DNA of 64,000 bases from Lachnospiraceae bacterium (GTDB taxonomy: Bacteria; Bacillota; Clostridia; Lachnospirales; Lachnospiraceae). Positions 51,659-60,641 of this stretch are shown here, piece after piece (positions within the stretch are counted from its first letter, which is position 1; each line of letters begins with the position of its first letter). Both the position numbers and the translations under genes were made by a program. The notes under the pieces are model-generated. The model was not told the origin of the DNA, did not search any database, and saw nothing but the letters and a program-made list of their open reading frames with translations. The stretch lies in NCBI GenBank assembly GCA_015057115.1, contig SVEZ01000010.1, positions 49,403 through 113,402 on the forward strand, given 5' to 3'.

Positions 51659-51892
51659 TTAGTTCAAAAAGTGCTCTTCAAAAAACTGTTTGGTTGTATC
51701 CGGTGTAACAGAATATACTTCTCCATCAATGGATACACATACACCCTTCTGGCAATTACTTAAGCAGAATGTTCCACCCAAATCAATCTTGTCTTCCAGA
51801 TGATTCTCTTCTATCATACGCTTAAAGTCCTCTACCACCTGTCTTGACCCCTTCAAGTGGCAAGAGCTTCCAATACACACAGTTACTTTCAT
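51659..51892 (-). CDS. Thioredoxin-like [2Fe-2S] ferredoxin
   Basis: A 77-aa protein. Cys6 and Cys11 in VCIGSSCHLKGS, with TFCLSNCQKGVC near residue 42, give the four-plus-one Cys pattern of the NuoE/HydC-type thioredoxin-fold [2Fe-2S] domain without the N-terminal helix bundle. It is the first gene of the operon with the sensory hydrogenase 19 nt downstream and probably exchanges electrons with it. Confidence 0.9.
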   Translation of the reverse strand: MKVTVCIGSSCHLKGSRQVVEDFKRMIEENHLEDKIDLGGTFCLSNCQKGVCVSIDGEVYSVTPDTTKQFFEEHFLN

Positions 51893-52018
51893 CTTCTCTC
51901 CTCCTTATATTATGCCCAAAAACCTTTTTCCTTTATAAAAGCGCAAAACCACGCCTTTGATTCATTATAACATGCCTTGTTATTTTTTTCTCCCTATTTT
52001 TATAAAAAAAAGAAAAAA

Positions 52019-52040
52019 GAGTTTGCATTTTTGCAAACTC
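52019..52040 (-). terminator. Terminator of the LytTR-LiaF operon
   Basis: Perfect 9-bp stem GAGTTTGCA / TGCAAACTC with a 4-nt loop, then TTTTTTCTTTTTTT on the minus strand. Confidence 0.85.
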
Positions 52041-52053
52041 CTCTTTAAAAATT

Positions 52054-52788
52054 TTAAACTCGCTGCACTTTTACGCCTCCAAATACACAATCACCTTCCA
52101 AAACCAGTGTCTGAGTCCCCTGTCCCAGGCAATCTCCATCGCCTCTGCCGCACATAATATGAGACATGTTATCCACTACATCCCACTCTTTGGGAACATA
52201 AATCGTTACGTGAGAAAAAACCACATCCATATTCAAAACAGCGCGATTATCGTGAAGTGCCGCCTGATCAAAGTACATTTGCACCGAGGAAAAAACCACA
52301 TCCATGCTTCCGCCCCTAAAATCTCTATCCTGCACATATCTGGTTACGGAAGAAAAAACCGCGTCCTTGCAAACCTCTTCCCCTGTGCGATAGTTGTGCT
52401 CTCCATCCTCGAAGACCCCTTCGTTTTTCACATGTTCCCAATCCTCATCTCTCGCCCAGATGCGACCATGTTTTTTTTTGCGAAAAATCATCTCAAAGCC
52501 CATGCTGACTAAAATCCACGCAAGTGCCAAGGTCCAGATGCTAAGATGCGGCCAGTTCATTGGTCCTTCTAAAACCCAGTAACCCAGACCTGCACCCAGA
52601 CCAATTGTCCAGAAGTTTCTGTCCATTATACCTTCAATCAAAATCACCGCACAGCCTGCCAAATACAGAATTCTAAGCCCGCCTAAGCCCGCCGGCAAAA
52701 TGTTATACCCAACCTGGCTGGCAATTAAAAGAACCGCCAGTCCTATGAGCACAATGCCCATCAATGAATTCTTAATTCTCTTCGTCAT
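52054..52788 (-). CDS. LiaF-like membrane protein (cell-envelope stress type)
   Basis: A 244-aa protein with four N-terminal membrane helices (about 8-100) and a C-terminal cytoplasmic beta domain (about 140-244). Its repeats DAVFSSVTRYVQDRDFRGGS, MDVVFSSVQMYF, MDVVFSHVTIYVP and CVFGGVKVQ match the DUF2154/LiaF family. LiaF proteins inhibit envelope-stress sensing. Its ATG overlaps the stop of the LytTR gene (ATGA), so the two act together and the membrane protein probably controls the regulator. Confidence 0.88.
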   Translation of the reverse strand: MTKRIKNSLMGIVLIGLAVLLIASQVGYNILPAGLGGLRILYLAGCAVILIEGIMDRNFWTIGLGAGLGYWVLEGPMNWPHLSIWTLALAWILVSMGFEMIFRKKKHGRIWARDEDWEHVKNEGVFEDGEHNYRTGEEVCKDAVFSSVTRYVQDRDFRGGSMDVVFSSVQMYFDQAALHDNRAVLNMDVVFSHVTIYVPKEWDVVDNMSHIMCGRGDGDCLGQGTQTLVLEGDCVFGGVKVQRV

Positions 52789-53243
52789 ACACGATACCTC
52801 CTGTTATCCATTTTTTCTTTTAAAACCTTGTAATATCCACGGGATACATAAATTTTCTTATAGGTACCTGCAAATTCCACCTCGCTGGCACCGGTAATAT
52901 TCTTCTCTATAGAATGAATATGTGCCACATTCACAATGGTGGATTTTGATACCCGTAAGAAGCTTGAGGGAAGCTTTTCCTCCAACTCATAAAGCCTCAT
53001 CTTCACCTGATACACCTGCTCCCGGGTGTGAGCCATCACTTCTTTGTTCTGTGTCTCAAAGAACAAAATATCCTTTAGTGGAAAAAAGAATTCCTTTTCA
53101 TTCTGATAAAATGGAAAGCCGGTTTGTCCCGCCAACACTTCGGATAGGGCCTGTTCGATGGCCGCCGTCCGTTCATCAATCTGACGTGTCCGGATAATTA
53201 CTTCTTCTTCCGCATCGTTATCAATCTCAATTCGGATCTTCAC
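52785..53243 (-). CDS. LytTR-family DNA-binding regulator
   Basis: A 152-aa protein with an N-terminal stretch of about 45 residues and a LytTR DNA-binding domain (about 45-148): FFFPLKDILFFETQNKEVMA, KLPSSFLRVSKSTIVNVAHI and KKIYVSRGYYKVLKEKM. It lacks a receiver domain, as do many LytTR regulators paired with membrane proteins. GTG at 53243 follows AAGGAGGTGGAAAA; the frame upstream has no site. It likely regulates its own operon. Confidence 0.9.
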   Translation of the reverse strand: MKIRIEIDNDAEEEVIIRTRQIDERTAAIEQALSEVLAGQTGFPFYQNEKEFFFPLKDILFFETQNKEVMAHTREQVYQVKMRLYELEEKLPSSFLRVSKSTIVNVAHIHSIEKNITGASEVEFAGTYKKIYVSRGYYKVLKEKMDNRRYRV

Positions 53244-53357
53244 TTTTCCACCTCCTTGTCCTTCGTGATTGCTCACTCATCTTTGATAAGCTTATTATAG
53301 CAAGACCACTGCAAAAATCTATAGTTTACACCTAAGCGGTCAAAAAACGCACTCAAG

Positions 53358-53400
53358 AGGTAACGCACAGCTCCCCAAAAAGGATTGCTGTGCGTTTTAA
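53358..53400. terminator. Hairpin after the hydABC-linked hypothetical gene
   Basis: Stem AACGCACAGC / GCTGTGCGTT with a 15-nt loop. The T-run is on the plus-strand side (TTTTAAA), so its role as a minus-strand terminator is uncertain, although it lies directly past the stop at 53402. Confidence 0.45.
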
Positions 53401-53401
53401 A

Positions 53402-53698
53402 CTAAATCTGTATGGAAAATTCAAAAGACAGCTTCGGGCTGTCTCCGAAAGGAAATTCGTGAGCCGTCAGATATTTGATAAAAACACTCATGAAAGGATC
53501 TTTTAACTTCTCTTCTTCCATGGCTTTCAACTGTTCAATATCTTCGAATAAAACATAGATTTGAATGGTTTTCCCATCCTCTATATGACTATCATATACA
53601 ATATCCGCAATGGGAGCCTTCGTCTTCTCCGAATAAGCAATAGTCTCTTCCGCAGCCTGACTTAAAAGCTCTTTTGCCTGTAATTCTTTATCCTCCAT
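53402..53698 (-). CDS. Small hypothetical protein downstream of hydA (98 aa)
   Basis: An acidic protein: a helix (QAKELLSQAAEETIAYSEKT), then strands (ADIVYDSHIEDGKTIQIYVL), a second helix rich in Glu and Lys, and a final strand. No Cys, so it is not an iron-sulfur protein. A good ribosome binding site (AAGGAGGATAAT) precedes it. It follows hydA by 72 nt with an imperfect GC-rich hairpin between (53715-53745). I recognise no family. Confidence 0.65.
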   Translation of the reverse strand: MEDKELQAKELLSQAAEETIAYSEKTKAPIADIVYDSHIEDGKTIQIYVLFEDIEQLKAMEEEKLKDPFMSVFIKYLTAHEFPFGDSPKLSFEFSIQI

Positions 53699-53714
53699 AT
53701 TATCCTCCTTGCTA

Positions 53715-53745
53715 GAAAGGGGGCGTCCGAGAGAACGCCCCTTTC
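53715..53745 (-). terminator. GC-rich hairpin between hydA and the 98-aa gene
   Basis: AAAGGGGCGT / ACGCCCCCTTT with an 8-nt loop and only a short T-run. It could terminate part of hydABC transcription or stabilise the 3' end. Confidence 0.5.
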
Positions 53746-53770
53746 CTTATGCTCTATGCATTTATCTTAC

Positions 53771-55525
53771 TTATTCCCAATCCTGGTTTACAACTCTCTT
53801 AACGTAGGTTGTATGCAGTAAGTGATGTGCTTTCTCACTTCCCGGTTTGCCAAGATATTCATCATATAATTTCTTGATTTCCGGATTCTCATGAGATTTA
53901 CGAATCTTAGCATTGTTATCCAGATCGTAAAGAACGGCTGCACGTTTAGCACGTACATCAACTGTGTTCCGTACATAACCAGGTACCTGTGGCTGTCCAC
54001 CACCGTTTACACATCCGCCAGGACATCCCATAATCTCGATGAAGTGATATTCAGCCTCACCCTTCTGAACCTTATCAAGAAGCTCTCTTGCATTGCCAAG
54101 TCCGCTGGCAACAGCTACCTTCACATCCATATCTGCTACATGATAGGTTGCTTCTTTGATTCCCTTGGTTCCACGAACGTCGGTGAATTCAAGGTTATCT
54201 AATTCCTTACCGGTTAAGGTTTCAACTGCAGTACGAAGTGCTGCTTCCATAACACCACCGGTTGCACCGAAGATTACACCTGCTCCGGTATGCTCTCCAA
54301 GTGGATTGTCAAAGTCTTCATCCGGAAGTTCATTGAATTTAATTCCAACCTTCTTGATAAGACGAGCTAACTCTCTTGTGGTTAACGCGATATCTACGTC
54401 CGGAAGTCCTGCTCCGTCCTGATCGTCTCTTCCAATCTCGAATTTCTTTGCAGTACATGGCATTACGCTGACTACTACAATCTTATCCTTCGGAATTCTC
54501 ATCTTCTCAGCAAAATAGGATTTGGTAATTGCACCAAACATCTGCTGTGGAGATTTACAGCTGGACAGATTCTCTGTCATATCCGGATAGTAATGCTCAC
54601 AGAACTTAACCCATCCCGGTGAGCAGGAGGTAATCAGTGGTAACTTGCCACCATTCTGTACACGGTCAAGGAACTCATGAGCCTCTTCCATAATGGTTAA
54701 GTCAGCAGCGAAGTTAGTATCAAATACCTTATCGAAACCGATTCTTCTTAATGCTGCTGCCATCTTGCCTTCTGCGTTGGTTCCAATCGGATGACCAAAC
54801 TCTTCAGCAAGTGCTGCACGAACAGCCGGAGCTGTCTGAACAACTACGTATTTCTCCGGATCAGCGATAGCTTCCAATACCTTGTTGGTAAAGTCTTTCT
54901 CGTAGATTGCTCCGGTCGGACATACTGCAATACACTGACCACAGCTTACACAACTGGTATCGCCTAATGGCAAATCAAATGGTGATCCGATATAAGTCTT
55001 AAATCCACGGTTATTGGCACCGATAACACCAATACCCTGTGTCTTCTCACAAGCAGCTACACAACGACGGCAAAGGATACATTTGCTGTTATCTCTTACC
55101 ATATGTGCTGCAGAGTCATCGATTTCGGTCTCCGGTTTCTCACCATCATAACGTCCAGAATCGGTTACTCCCAAATCATAACATAACTGCTTCAACTCAC
55201 AGTTACCGCTTCTTACGCAGGCTGTACAGTCTTTGTTATGTACGGATAAAATCAGTTCCAGAGTCTTTCTTCTGGATTCAATGACCTTTGGAGTGTTGGT
55301 GAACACTTCCATTCCTTCGGTGATCGGATATACGCAGGCAGTAACAAGAGTTCTTGCTCCCTTTACTTCTACGACACACATTCTACATGCGCCGATCTCG
55401 TTAATTTCTTTTAAAAAGCATAATGTTGGAATTTCAATGTGTGCAAGTCTGGCTGCCTCTAAAATAGTGGAGCCCTCTGGTGCAGACACTTCAACATTAT
55501 TAATCTTTAATGTAATATTTCCCAT
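53771..55525 (-). CDS. hydA: NADH/ferredoxin-linked [FeFe] hydrogenase catalytic subunit HydA
   Basis: A 584-aa group A hydrogenase. Order: a [2Fe-2S] domain (about 5-75; CRMCVVEVKGARTLVTAC), a His-ligated 4Fe-4S region (CTACVRSGNCELKQLC), two ferredoxin 4Fe-4S motifs (CILCRRCVAACE, CVSCGQCIAVCP), then the H-cluster domain with P1 TSCSPGW, P2 MPCTAKKFE and P3 EIMGCPGGCVNGGG. The small C-terminal domain is present. ATG at 55525 has GGAGGAG at good spacing; a TTG at 55543 also heads the frame. With HydB and HydC it forms the trimeric complex that in relatives couples NADH and reduced ferredoxin oxidation to H2 formation (electron bifurcation/confurcation). Confidence 0.96.
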   Translation of the reverse strand: MGNITLKINNVEVSAPEGSTILEAARLAHIEIPTLCFLKEINEIGACRMCVVEVKGARTLVTACVYPITEGMEVFTNTPKVIESRRKTLELILSVHNKDCTACVRSGNCELKQLCYDLGVTDSGRYDGEKPETEIDDSAAHMVRDNSKCILCRRCVAACEKTQGIGVIGANNRGFKTYIGSPFDLPLGDTSCVSCGQCIAVCPTGAIYEKDFTNKVLEAIADPEKYVVVQTAPAVRAALAEEFGHPIGTNAEGKMAAALRRIGFDKVFDTNFAADLTIMEEAHEFLDRVQNGGKLPLITSCSPGWVKFCEHYYPDMTENLSSCKSPQQMFGAITKSYFAEKMRIPKDKIVVVSVMPCTAKKFEIGRDDQDGAGLPDVDIALTTRELARLIKKVGIKFNELPDEDFDNPLGEHTGAGVIFGATGGVMEAALRTAVETLTGKELDNLEFTDVRGTKGIKEATYHVADMDVKVAVASGLGNARELLDKVQKGEAEYHFIEIMGCPGGCVNGGGQPQVPGYVRNTVDVRAKRAAVLYDLDNNAKIRKSHENPEIKKLYDEYLGKPGSEKAHHLLHTTYVKRVVNQDWE

Positions 55526-55543
55526 TGTCTTACTCTCCTCCAA

Positions 55544-57436
55544 CTATCGTTTACTAATTGCGCCAAACTTACAATTATCCATACAGGTTCCACACTTGAT
55601 ACATTTCTCTGTATTGATAACATGTGGTACCTTAACGGAGCCTTCGATGGCATCCACCGGACAGTTTCTTGCACATAAGGTACATCCCTTACACTTCTCA
55701 GGATCAATGTAGAAGTTGGTAAGTGCCTTACATACGCCTGCCGGACAACGTTTCTCTTCGATATGAGCAATGTACTCATCACGGAAGAAACGAAGAGTTG
55801 ATAATACAGGGTTTGGTGCTGTCTGTCCGAGTCCACAAAGAGCATTGTCCTTAATGTAGTAAGCAAGTTCTTCCAATTCATCCAAATCCTTCATGGTTCC
55901 CTTACCTGCTGTGATTCTGTCAAGAATCTCAAGCATTCTCTTTGTTCCTACACGACATGGAGTACATTTTCCACAGGACTCATCTACGGTAAACTGTAAG
56001 AAGAATTTCGCAATATCTACCATACAGTTGTCTTCATCCATAACGATAAGACCACCGGAGCCCATCATGGAACCGATACTGATTAAGTTGTCATAATCAA
56101 TCGGAATATCAAAATGCTCAGCCGGGATACATCCACCGGATGGACCACCGGTCTGTGCTGCCTTAAATTTCTTTCCGTTCGGAATTCCTCCACCGATTTC
56201 TTCGATTACGGTACGAAGAGGAGTTCCCATTGGGATTTCTACAAGTCCGGTGTGGTTAATCTTTCCACCCAAAGCGAATACCTTGGTTCCTTTGGACTTC
56301 TCAGTTCCCATAGATGCGAACCATTCCGGTCCGTTTAAAATAATCTGTGGCACGTTAGCCCAGGTTTCTACGTTGTTTAAGATGGTTGGTTTGCCAAACA
56401 ATCCCTTAACAGCCGGGAATGGTGGTCTTGGACGAGGCTCTCCACGGTTTCCTTCAATGGAAGTCATAAGAGCTGTCTCTTCACCACAAACGAATGCTCC
56501 CGCACCCAAACGTAAATCAATATCAAAATCAAAGCCTGTTCCGAAAATGTCTTTACCAAGTAAGCCATATTCTCTTGCCTGCTTCAATGCAATTGTCAAA
56601 CGTTCTACAGCGATTGGATACTCTGCACGAACGTAGATATAACCCTGATTGGATCCGATGGCATAACCGGCAATAGCCATAGCCTCGAATACAACGTGCG
56701 GATCTCCCTCTAATACGGAACGATCCATGAATGCTCCCGGGTCTCCCTCGTCAGCGTTACAACATACATACTTCTGAACGTTTCCGCGATTTCCGGAAGC
56801 GAATTTCCATTTCAAACCGGTTGGGAAGCCTGCACCTCCACGTCCGCGCAATCCACTGTCAAGTACAGTCTGGATTACTTCGTCCGGTGTCATGGTTGTA
56901 AGAACCTTACCCAATGCTTCATATCCGCGGGTTCCGATATACTCATCAATCTTCTCCGGATTGATAACACCACAGTTACGAAGTGCAATACGTTTCTGCT
57001 TTCTATAGAAAGTTGTTTCACGATAAGCTTTCTTGATTGCTTCGGTTCCTTCGTTGGTCTCGGTATATACCAGCCGGTCAACGATCTTTCCGTTCTTTAA
57101 ATGTGATTCTACGATTTCTTTAACATCTTTCTCGTCTACACGGGTATAGAAGGTTCCACCCGGATAAACTACCATCAGAGGACCTACAGCACAAAGACCA
57201 TGACATCCGGTCTTAACAATGGCAACATCATTCTCGATACCATTTGCTTTCAATTCCTCTTCCAAATTCTTTATAATCTGCACACTTCCTGAAGAAGTAC
57301 AGCCTGTTCCTCCACAAACCAATACGTGATAACGGCAGTTATCATCGCTCTTGGCACTTTCAGCATCCGCAAGTCGAACCTGTAAGATTCCTTCCATCTT
57401 CTCGCGAATCGCTCTTAATTCTTCTAATGTCTTCAT
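55544..57436 (-). CDS. hydB: Hydrogenase subunit HydB (NuoF-like, NADH- and FMN-binding)
   Basis: A 630-aa flavoprotein. An N-terminal thioredoxin-like [2Fe-2S] domain (about 30-120; CGGTGCTSSGS) is followed by the NuoF core with the NADH/FMN site GLRGRGGAGFPTGLKWKFAS (about 195-214), an SLBB domain, the 4Fe-4S N3 motif SCGKCTPCRVGTKRMLEI (about 485-502) and a C-terminal ferredoxin domain with two 4Fe-4S sites (CKGCTLCARNCP, CIKCGTCMDNC). It sits between hydC and hydA and passes electrons between NADH, flavin and HydA. Confidence 0.96.
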   Translation of the reverse strand: MKTLEELRAIREKMEGILQVRLADAESAKSDDNCRYHVLVCGGTGCTSSGSVQIIKNLEEELKANGIENDVAIVKTGCHGLCAVGPLMVVYPGGTFYTRVDEKDVKEIVESHLKNGKIVDRLVYTETNEGTEAIKKAYRETTFYRKQKRIALRNCGVINPEKIDEYIGTRGYEALGKVLTTMTPDEVIQTVLDSGLRGRGGAGFPTGLKWKFASGNRGNVQKYVCCNADEGDPGAFMDRSVLEGDPHVVFEAMAIAGYAIGSNQGYIYVRAEYPIAVERLTIALKQAREYGLLGKDIFGTGFDFDIDLRLGAGAFVCGEETALMTSIEGNRGEPRPRPPFPAVKGLFGKPTILNNVETWANVPQIILNGPEWFASMGTEKSKGTKVFALGGKINHTGLVEIPMGTPLRTVIEEIGGGIPNGKKFKAAQTGGPSGGCIPAEHFDIPIDYDNLISIGSMMGSGGLIVMDEDNCMVDIAKFFLQFTVDESCGKCTPCRVGTKRMLEILDRITAGKGTMKDLDELEELAYYIKDNALCGLGQTAPNPVLSTLRFFRDEYIAHIEEKRCPAGVCKALTNFYIDPEKCKGCTLCARNCPVDAIEGSVKVPHVINTEKCIKCGTCMDNCKFGAISKR

Positions 57437-57501
57437 TGTTCACCCTCCAAATGTGTTACCCACATGAATAACGTTATAGAATATCGAATGATTTCGCAAA
57501 C

Positions 57502-57993
57502 CTAACGATATTTACCTAATATTTCAGAAACCTGTTCAACTGTTACACGACCATATACATCATCGTTTACTAACAGAACCGGTGCCAAACCGCATGCTCC
57601 TACGCAACGGCAGGTATCCAGTGAAAACAATCCGTCACTGGTACACTCACCATCGTGAATGCCAAGCTGCTTTTCAAGTTCTTCCATAATCGGACCGGAG
57701 CCCTTAACATAGCAAGCAGTTCCCAAACATACGGAAATCTTGTACGTTCCTTTCGGGTTCAAATTAAACTGTGCATAAAATGTTGCAACACCATATACCT
57801 TTTCCATCGGCACGCCAAGCTGATCGGAAATGATCTTCTGCACTTCATAAGGCAGATATCCATAAATCTCCTGCGCATGCTGCATAATCGGCATGAGGCA
57901 TCCCGGCGTAGCACGTAATTCATCAATTACTTCAAGAAGCTTTGCTTCTTGTTCTTTTGTTCCGTTAAACGGTACACCTGACTTCTTCTTCAC
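57502..57993 (-). CDS. hydC: Hydrogenase subunit HydC (NuoE-like [2Fe-2S] protein)
   Basis: A 163-aa NuoE-type protein. An N-terminal helix bundle (about 10-80, LMPIMQHAQEIYGYLPYEVQ) precedes a thioredoxin-fold [2Fe-2S] domain with CLGTACYVKGSG (about 92-103) and DTCRCVGACGLAPV (about 130-143). GTG at 57993 follows AGGAGGTTAGAC. First gene of hydCBA. Confidence 0.95.
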   Translation of the reverse strand: MKKKSGVPFNGTKEQEAKLLEVIDELRATPGCLMPIMQHAQEIYGYLPYEVQKIISDQLGVPMEKVYGVATFYAQFNLNPKGTYKISVCLGTACYVKGSGPIMEELEKQLGIHDGECTSDGLFSLDTCRCVGACGLAPVLLVNDDVYGRVTVEQVSEILGKYR

Positions 57994-58050
57994 GTCTAAC
58001 CTCCTATATCTTTGCTTTATCCCGCAACCATTCTCCTGACTGCTTTATCC

Positions 58051-58079
58051 ATTTTAACATTACGTTCACATTTTATCAA
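58051..58079 (-). promoter_or_regulatory. Promoter of the hydCBA operon
   Basis: Minus strand TTGATA (58079-58074), 17-nt spacer, TAAAAT (58056-58051), about 58 nt before hydC. A clear Rex-type dyad (TTGTTAA-N4-TTAACAA) was not found. 58080-58187 is AT-rich with no gene. Confidence 0.55.
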
Positions 58080-58187
58080 CATAAATTTACCCAGATTGGC
58101 ATTTTTATAACTTTTGTATAAATAAAAAAATATTATTGTGAAAATTGCCCAAAGCCCCTATTTTCGGCGTTTTAACGCAGTAAAGAA

Positions 58188-58224
58188 AAAAGCTTGTCCG
58201 ATTCACTTTTTCGAACAAGCTTTT
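58188..58224 (-). terminator. Terminator of the alpha/beta hydrolase transcript
   Basis: Perfect 10-bp outer stem AAAAGCTTGT / ACAAGCTTTT, then TTCTTT on the minus strand, 9 nt beyond the stop. Confidence 0.8.
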
Positions 58225-58232
58225 ATTTTTAA

Positions 58233-59159
58233 TCAATTATTTTCAATAAAGTTCACAATATTTTCATAAACTTCCTCTTTGCCGATTTCATTCAAAATTT
58301 CATGTCGCATACCCGGATACAACTTCATCTTGCAATTTCGACTTCCATGTTGGCAAAGACGTTCGTATACCTCTTTGACTCCCTCACCAAATCCTCCTAC
58401 CGGATCCATTTCACCACTAATCAGAAATACCGGAAGGGCATTGGGTACAGAATTATACCATTTATCCTGAGACACATGGTCGAACAGTGTCAAAAGATCC
58501 TCAAATGCCGCTGTGGTAAAAGTAAACATACAATACTTATCTTTGCGATAGGCATCTACCACCGCCTCGTCTCGGGAAAGCCAATCCTGAGGCGTACGTA
58601 CCTTATCGTAACGTTTATTATAGCCACTAAAGGTAAGTTTTGACAAAAGTGCGCTTCTGGTATGTTCTCCCCGCAGTCGTCTGCTAATCCGGATGATGGT
58701 AAGTCCCAGCCCCAGCACCTTGTTGGTTCCGCCGGTTCCACAGATAATTGCAGCCCGGTAATCCTTTCCGTATTTTCCGATAACCGCTCTTGCAAGGCAG
58801 GAACCCATGCTGTGGCCAAACAGAAACAGTGGTAGCCTCGGATACTTGCTTCGCATAATTTCTGTTAAGCTGTGAATATCTTCACACATATATTTCCAAC
58901 CATCATACGAGCCCATAAAGCCCAAATCCTCATCGGTTTTAACGCTGCCCTTATGTCCCAAATGGTCATTTCCAAACACCATTATACCCTGACTGGTAAA
59001 ATACTCGATATGAGGCTCATAACGCTCCACATATTCACACATACCATGGGATAACTGAAGCATGGCTTTGATTTCACCTTCCGGCTCATAAACATAATAT
59101 CTGACAGTATTCTTTTTATCGTTACTTAAAAAGGTATCTACCGTTTTCCTATATGCCAT
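58233..59159 (-). CDS. Alpha/beta hydrolase (monoacylglycerol lipase/lysophospholipase-like)
   Basis: A 308-aa serine hydrolase. The nucleophile elbow is FGHSMGSCLA (Ser near residue 117), the acid is in LISGEMDPVGG (about 252) and the His is in GMRHEILNE (about 285). LQLSHGMCEYVERYEPHIEY and FGNDHLGHKGS match the monoacylglycerol lipase/PldB group. No signal peptide. The lipid substrate is inferred from the family. Confidence 0.9.
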   Translation of the reverse strand: MAYRKTVDTFLSNDKKNTVRYYVYEPEGEIKAMLQLSHGMCEYVERYEPHIEYFTSQGIMVFGNDHLGHKGSVKTDEDLGFMGSYDGWKYMCEDIHSLTEIMRSKYPRLPLFLFGHSMGSCLARAVIGKYGKDYRAAIICGTGGTNKVLGLGLTIIRISRRLRGEHTRSALLSKLTFSGYNKRYDKVRTPQDWLSRDEAVVDAYRKDKYCMFTFTTAAFEDLLTLFDHVSQDKWYNSVPNALPVFLISGEMDPVGGFGEGVKEVYERLCQHGSRNCKMKLYPGMRHEILNEIGKEEVYENIVNFIENN

Positions 59160-59181
59160 AATGTCTCCTTAGGATTTATTT

Positions 59182-60477
59182 TTACGAAAAGAAGCAGGTA
59201 ACCACTTTGTAAAGTGCGTGCTGATCCTCTGCTCCCATACACTCCTTCGCAGAATGCATTGCCAACATCGGCACGCCGATATCTACGGTCTTAATCGGTG
59301 TCATGGAAGATGCCAATGATCCTAATGTTCCACCACCCGGTTCGTCGGAACGATTCACAAATTTCTGATACGGAATATCGTTTTTCTTGCAAATCTGGCA
59401 CACAATACCGATGGCTTCTGCATCCGTTGCATAAGACTGTCTGCAAGCCTCTTTAATGCAGAATCCTTTGTTTAATACCGGTTTATTGGTGATATCCATT
59501 TTGCCCGGCTTATTTGGATGAAGAGCATGTGCCACATCCACGGATAAAAGCATACCGTTATAAATACCGACTGCACGCTCCATTTCATTTCTGCCAAGGG
59601 CAATCTGCATTCTTTCCAAAATATGGTTCAGCAGCATGGAATCCGCACCCTGTTTGGTCTTGCTTCCGATTTCCTCATGATTGAACAGTGCAATCAGGTT
59701 AATGGCATCTTCGCAATTTCCGTCCAAAAGTCCGGAAACAAGCGCCTGTACACTGGTTAAATCATCTAATCTCGGAGAAGAAATCAGTTCATCCTCCAAA
59801 CCGATATACATTGGTTTTTCCGTATTGTATACGAATAATTCGTAATCTAAAATGTCTTCCTTGGCAACCTTTAACTCTTTTGCAAGGAAATTCATTAAGA
59901 AATCTTTGTCCTCCAACTCTTCTTTTACCATACCAAGAATCGGTAAAAGATCGGTCTGTTTGTTTAATTCTACCCCCTTGTTCACTTCACGATTCATGTG
60001 AATTGCAAGGTTTGGAATGGTCATTAAGGCCTTTTCGGATTTGTAAATACGTACATCCGGTTTAAATACATCGTCGCTCTTAACCGCAATTTTACCTGCA
60101 ATGGAAAGCGGTCTGTCAAGCCATGTATTGATAATCGGTCCGCCGTACACTTCCACATTCACCTGGGCATAGCCGCTTCCGTTTACTTCCGGTGCCGGTT
60201 TAATATGTAAACACGGATGATCGGTGTGGGCTGCAGCCATACGAATCATGGAGTCCGCCTTTACATTCTTTCCTACAGTAAAGGCAAACAAGGTGGACTG
60301 ATTATAATTTATAAAATACTTTCCTCCATTTGAAAGTTCCCAATCTTTCTTCATGCAAAGTTTGGTAAAACCTTCTTTCTCCAACTGTTCCTGTACGTGA
60401 GCAACTACATGAAACGGTGTAACTCCAGCTTCAAGCAAATCAAATAACTTCTCATTAATCTGTTTTTTGTTAAGCAT
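59182..60477 (-). CDS. M18-family aminopeptidase (aspartyl aminopeptidase type)
   Basis: A 431-aa dizinc aminopeptidase. Motifs: MAAAHTDHPCLHIKP (zinc His, about 76-90), VYGGPIINTWLDRPL, LFNHEEIGSKTKQGADS (catalytic Glu, about 260-276), LSVDVAHALHPNKP (zinc Asp and His) and the C-terminal MHSAKECMGAED. It removes N-terminal acidic residues in characterised relatives. ATG at 60477 follows GGAGGGAATT; an upstream extension to 60516 lacks a site. Confidence 0.94.
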   Translation of the reverse strand: MLNKKQINEKLFDLLEAGVTPFHVVAHVQEQLEKEGFTKLCMKKDWELSNGGKYFINYNQSTLFAFTVGKNVKADSMIRMAAAHTDHPCLHIKPAPEVNGSGYAQVNVEVYGGPIINTWLDRPLSIAGKIAVKSDDVFKPDVRIYKSEKALMTIPNLAIHMNREVNKGVELNKQTDLLPILGMVKEELEDKDFLMNFLAKELKVAKEDILDYELFVYNTEKPMYIGLEDELISSPRLDDLTSVQALVSGLLDGNCEDAINLIALFNHEEIGSKTKQGADSMLLNHILERMQIALGRNEMERAVGIYNGMLLSVDVAHALHPNKPGKMDITNKPVLNKGFCIKEACRQSYATDAEAIGIVCQICKKNDIPYQKFVNRSDEPGGGTLGSLASSMTPIKTVDIGVPMLAMHSAKECMGAEDQHALYKVVTCFFS

Positions 60478-60582
60478 AATTCCCTCCAATTCAATTTTTC
60501 GACATAATAGCCTCAACGGGTTTATTGTAACACTAATGAAAAAGAAATGCTACTATTTATGTTTTTTACGGCAAAAAAGGGA

Positions 60583-60609
60583 GCCTCGCACTGATATTTA
60601 GTGCGAGGC
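60583..60609 (-). terminator. Terminator after the DegV-MarR operon
   Basis: Perfect 10-bp stem GCCTCGCACT / AGTGCGAGGC with a 7-nt loop, then TCCCTTTTTT on the minus strand, 33 nt past the MarR stop. Confidence 0.85.
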
Positions 60610-60641
60610 CCCATTCTTATATTTATTGGCTTTTTCTCAAC

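Noticed and set aside
58020..58080. Rex operator upstream of hydCBA
   Set aside because: TGTTGAT and GTGAAC elements are present but do not form the expected TTGTTAA-N4-TTAACAA dyad.
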